Shown here: in pieces, positions 59,708-59,880 of the stretch
Layout: every line of letters begins with the position of its first letter
How positions within the stretch are numbered: position 1 is the stretch's first letter
Source: Bacteroidota bacterium
GTDB lineage: Bacteria > Bacteroidota > Rhodothermia > Rhodothermales > UBA10348
NCBI GenBank assembly: GCA_029262855.1
Contig: JAJCYP010000026.1
Span: 1 to 59,880 of the forward strand
DNA length: 59,880 bases
Direction: 5' to 3'
Position numbers and translations under genes: made by a program
The notes under the pieces: model-generated
Databases searched by the model: none
Seen by the model: only the letters and a program-made list of their open reading frames with translations
Told to the model about the DNA's origin: nothing

Positions 59708-59880
59708 AGTCAAACAGCCGGCAAGTCTATTCCACGCATGCTCCGGCCTCGGACGCTCGCGTCCGCGTTGGGCGCGAGACCAAGGGACGTCGCGGCAAGG
59801 GCGTCACGGTGGTCACGGGCGTTCCCTTGCGGGGAGACGCGCTTAAAGAGCTGGGCAAGAAGCTCAAGCAGCAGTGTGGA
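59704..59880 (+). CDS. SUI1/YciH family translation initiation factor (partial)
   Basis: From ATG 59704, 59 residues run to the window edge. They contain G-R-E-T-K-G-R-R-G-K-G-V-T-V-V-T-G-V-P and L-K-E-L-G-K-K-L-K-Q-Q-C-G, the basic loop and helix of eIF1/YciH. YciH proteins (about 105-110 residues) bind the small ribosomal subunit and affect start-site fidelity. About half is missing on the right. It is translationally coupled to the VOC gene. Confidence 0.9.
   Translation, partial: MKSNSRQVYSTHAPASDARVRVGRETKGRRGKGVTVVTGVPLRGDALKELGKKLKQQCG

Overview
The window looks like a chromosomal segment from a high-GC member of the Bacteroidota superphylum, most likely the Rhodothermota/Balneolota side. 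That placement is an inference. It rests on a GLPGLI-family protein at the left edge, a type IX secretion (T9SS) type A sorting domain on a vanadium-haloperoxidase-like protein, many exported enzymes, a TonB-dependent receptor and a FadL/OmpP1 porin, weak Shine-Dalgarno sites, and frequent GTG/TTG starts with 4-nt (ATGA/GTGA/TTGA) gene overlaps. I see no rRNA, tRNA, IS element, phage gene or CRISPR array. Codon and base use look uniform, so there is no sign of recent transfer. Coding density is very high and no gene-free stretch exceeds about 300 bases.

Left part (1-7.5 kb): a partial GLPGLI gene on the minus strand, then a plus-strand run of an alpha/beta hydrolase, a secreted TPR-like protein, a methyltransferase, a lipoprotein RidA homologue, a sterol-desaturase-family membrane enzyme and a T9SS-tagged vanadium-dependent haloperoxidase homologue.

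7.5-19.8 kb is a locus of secreted carbohydrate or redox enzymes: a DUF1080 (3-keto-disaccharide hydrolase-like) protein, two large beta-propeller dehydrogenase-like proteins that both end in a type-1 copper (azurin-like) domain, a class II aldolase, a TonB receptor and a ThuA protein. Inside it, on the minus strand, are two adjacent genes that are split halves of a tomato Tm-1-like protein (UPF0261 plus a TIM-barrel PEP-hydrolase-like domain).

19.8-25.5 kb carries EttA (ABC-F), a GNAT acetyltransferase, an acyl-CoA dehydrogenase and a two-subunit aconitase X on the minus strand. 25.5-28.9 kb is the most unusual part: a BlaI-like repressor, an M56 (BlaR1-like) membrane metallopeptidase and a secreted companion. 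The last two share a periodic 33-34-residue helical repeat centred on I-P-S-S-G-D-R/K. Two TAA-N4-TTA dyads sit between this operon and a divergent S9 peptidase.

29-43.9 kb holds the S9 peptidase, a Ser/Thr kinase with a TolB/TPR sensor half, a cyanophycinase-like peptidase, a NagX-like acyltransferase, an ArsR-SRPBCC pair, a DUF2652-SRPBCC fusion, an IorA/IorB molybdenum hydroxylase followed by SufU, and a gluzincin-like protease. 43.9-53 kb holds a VPS10/BNR propeller protein, a FadL porin, an amidohydrolase, and a minus-strand MobA-like/XdhC/sterol-desaturase operon. 53-59.9 kb holds an RRM RNA-binding protein flanked by strong hairpins, a secreted ADP-ribosylglycohydrolase, CutC, a lipoprotein, an MtnK-like kinase, two DinB proteins, a two-domain VOC protein and the start of a SUI1/YciH translation factor cut by the right edge.
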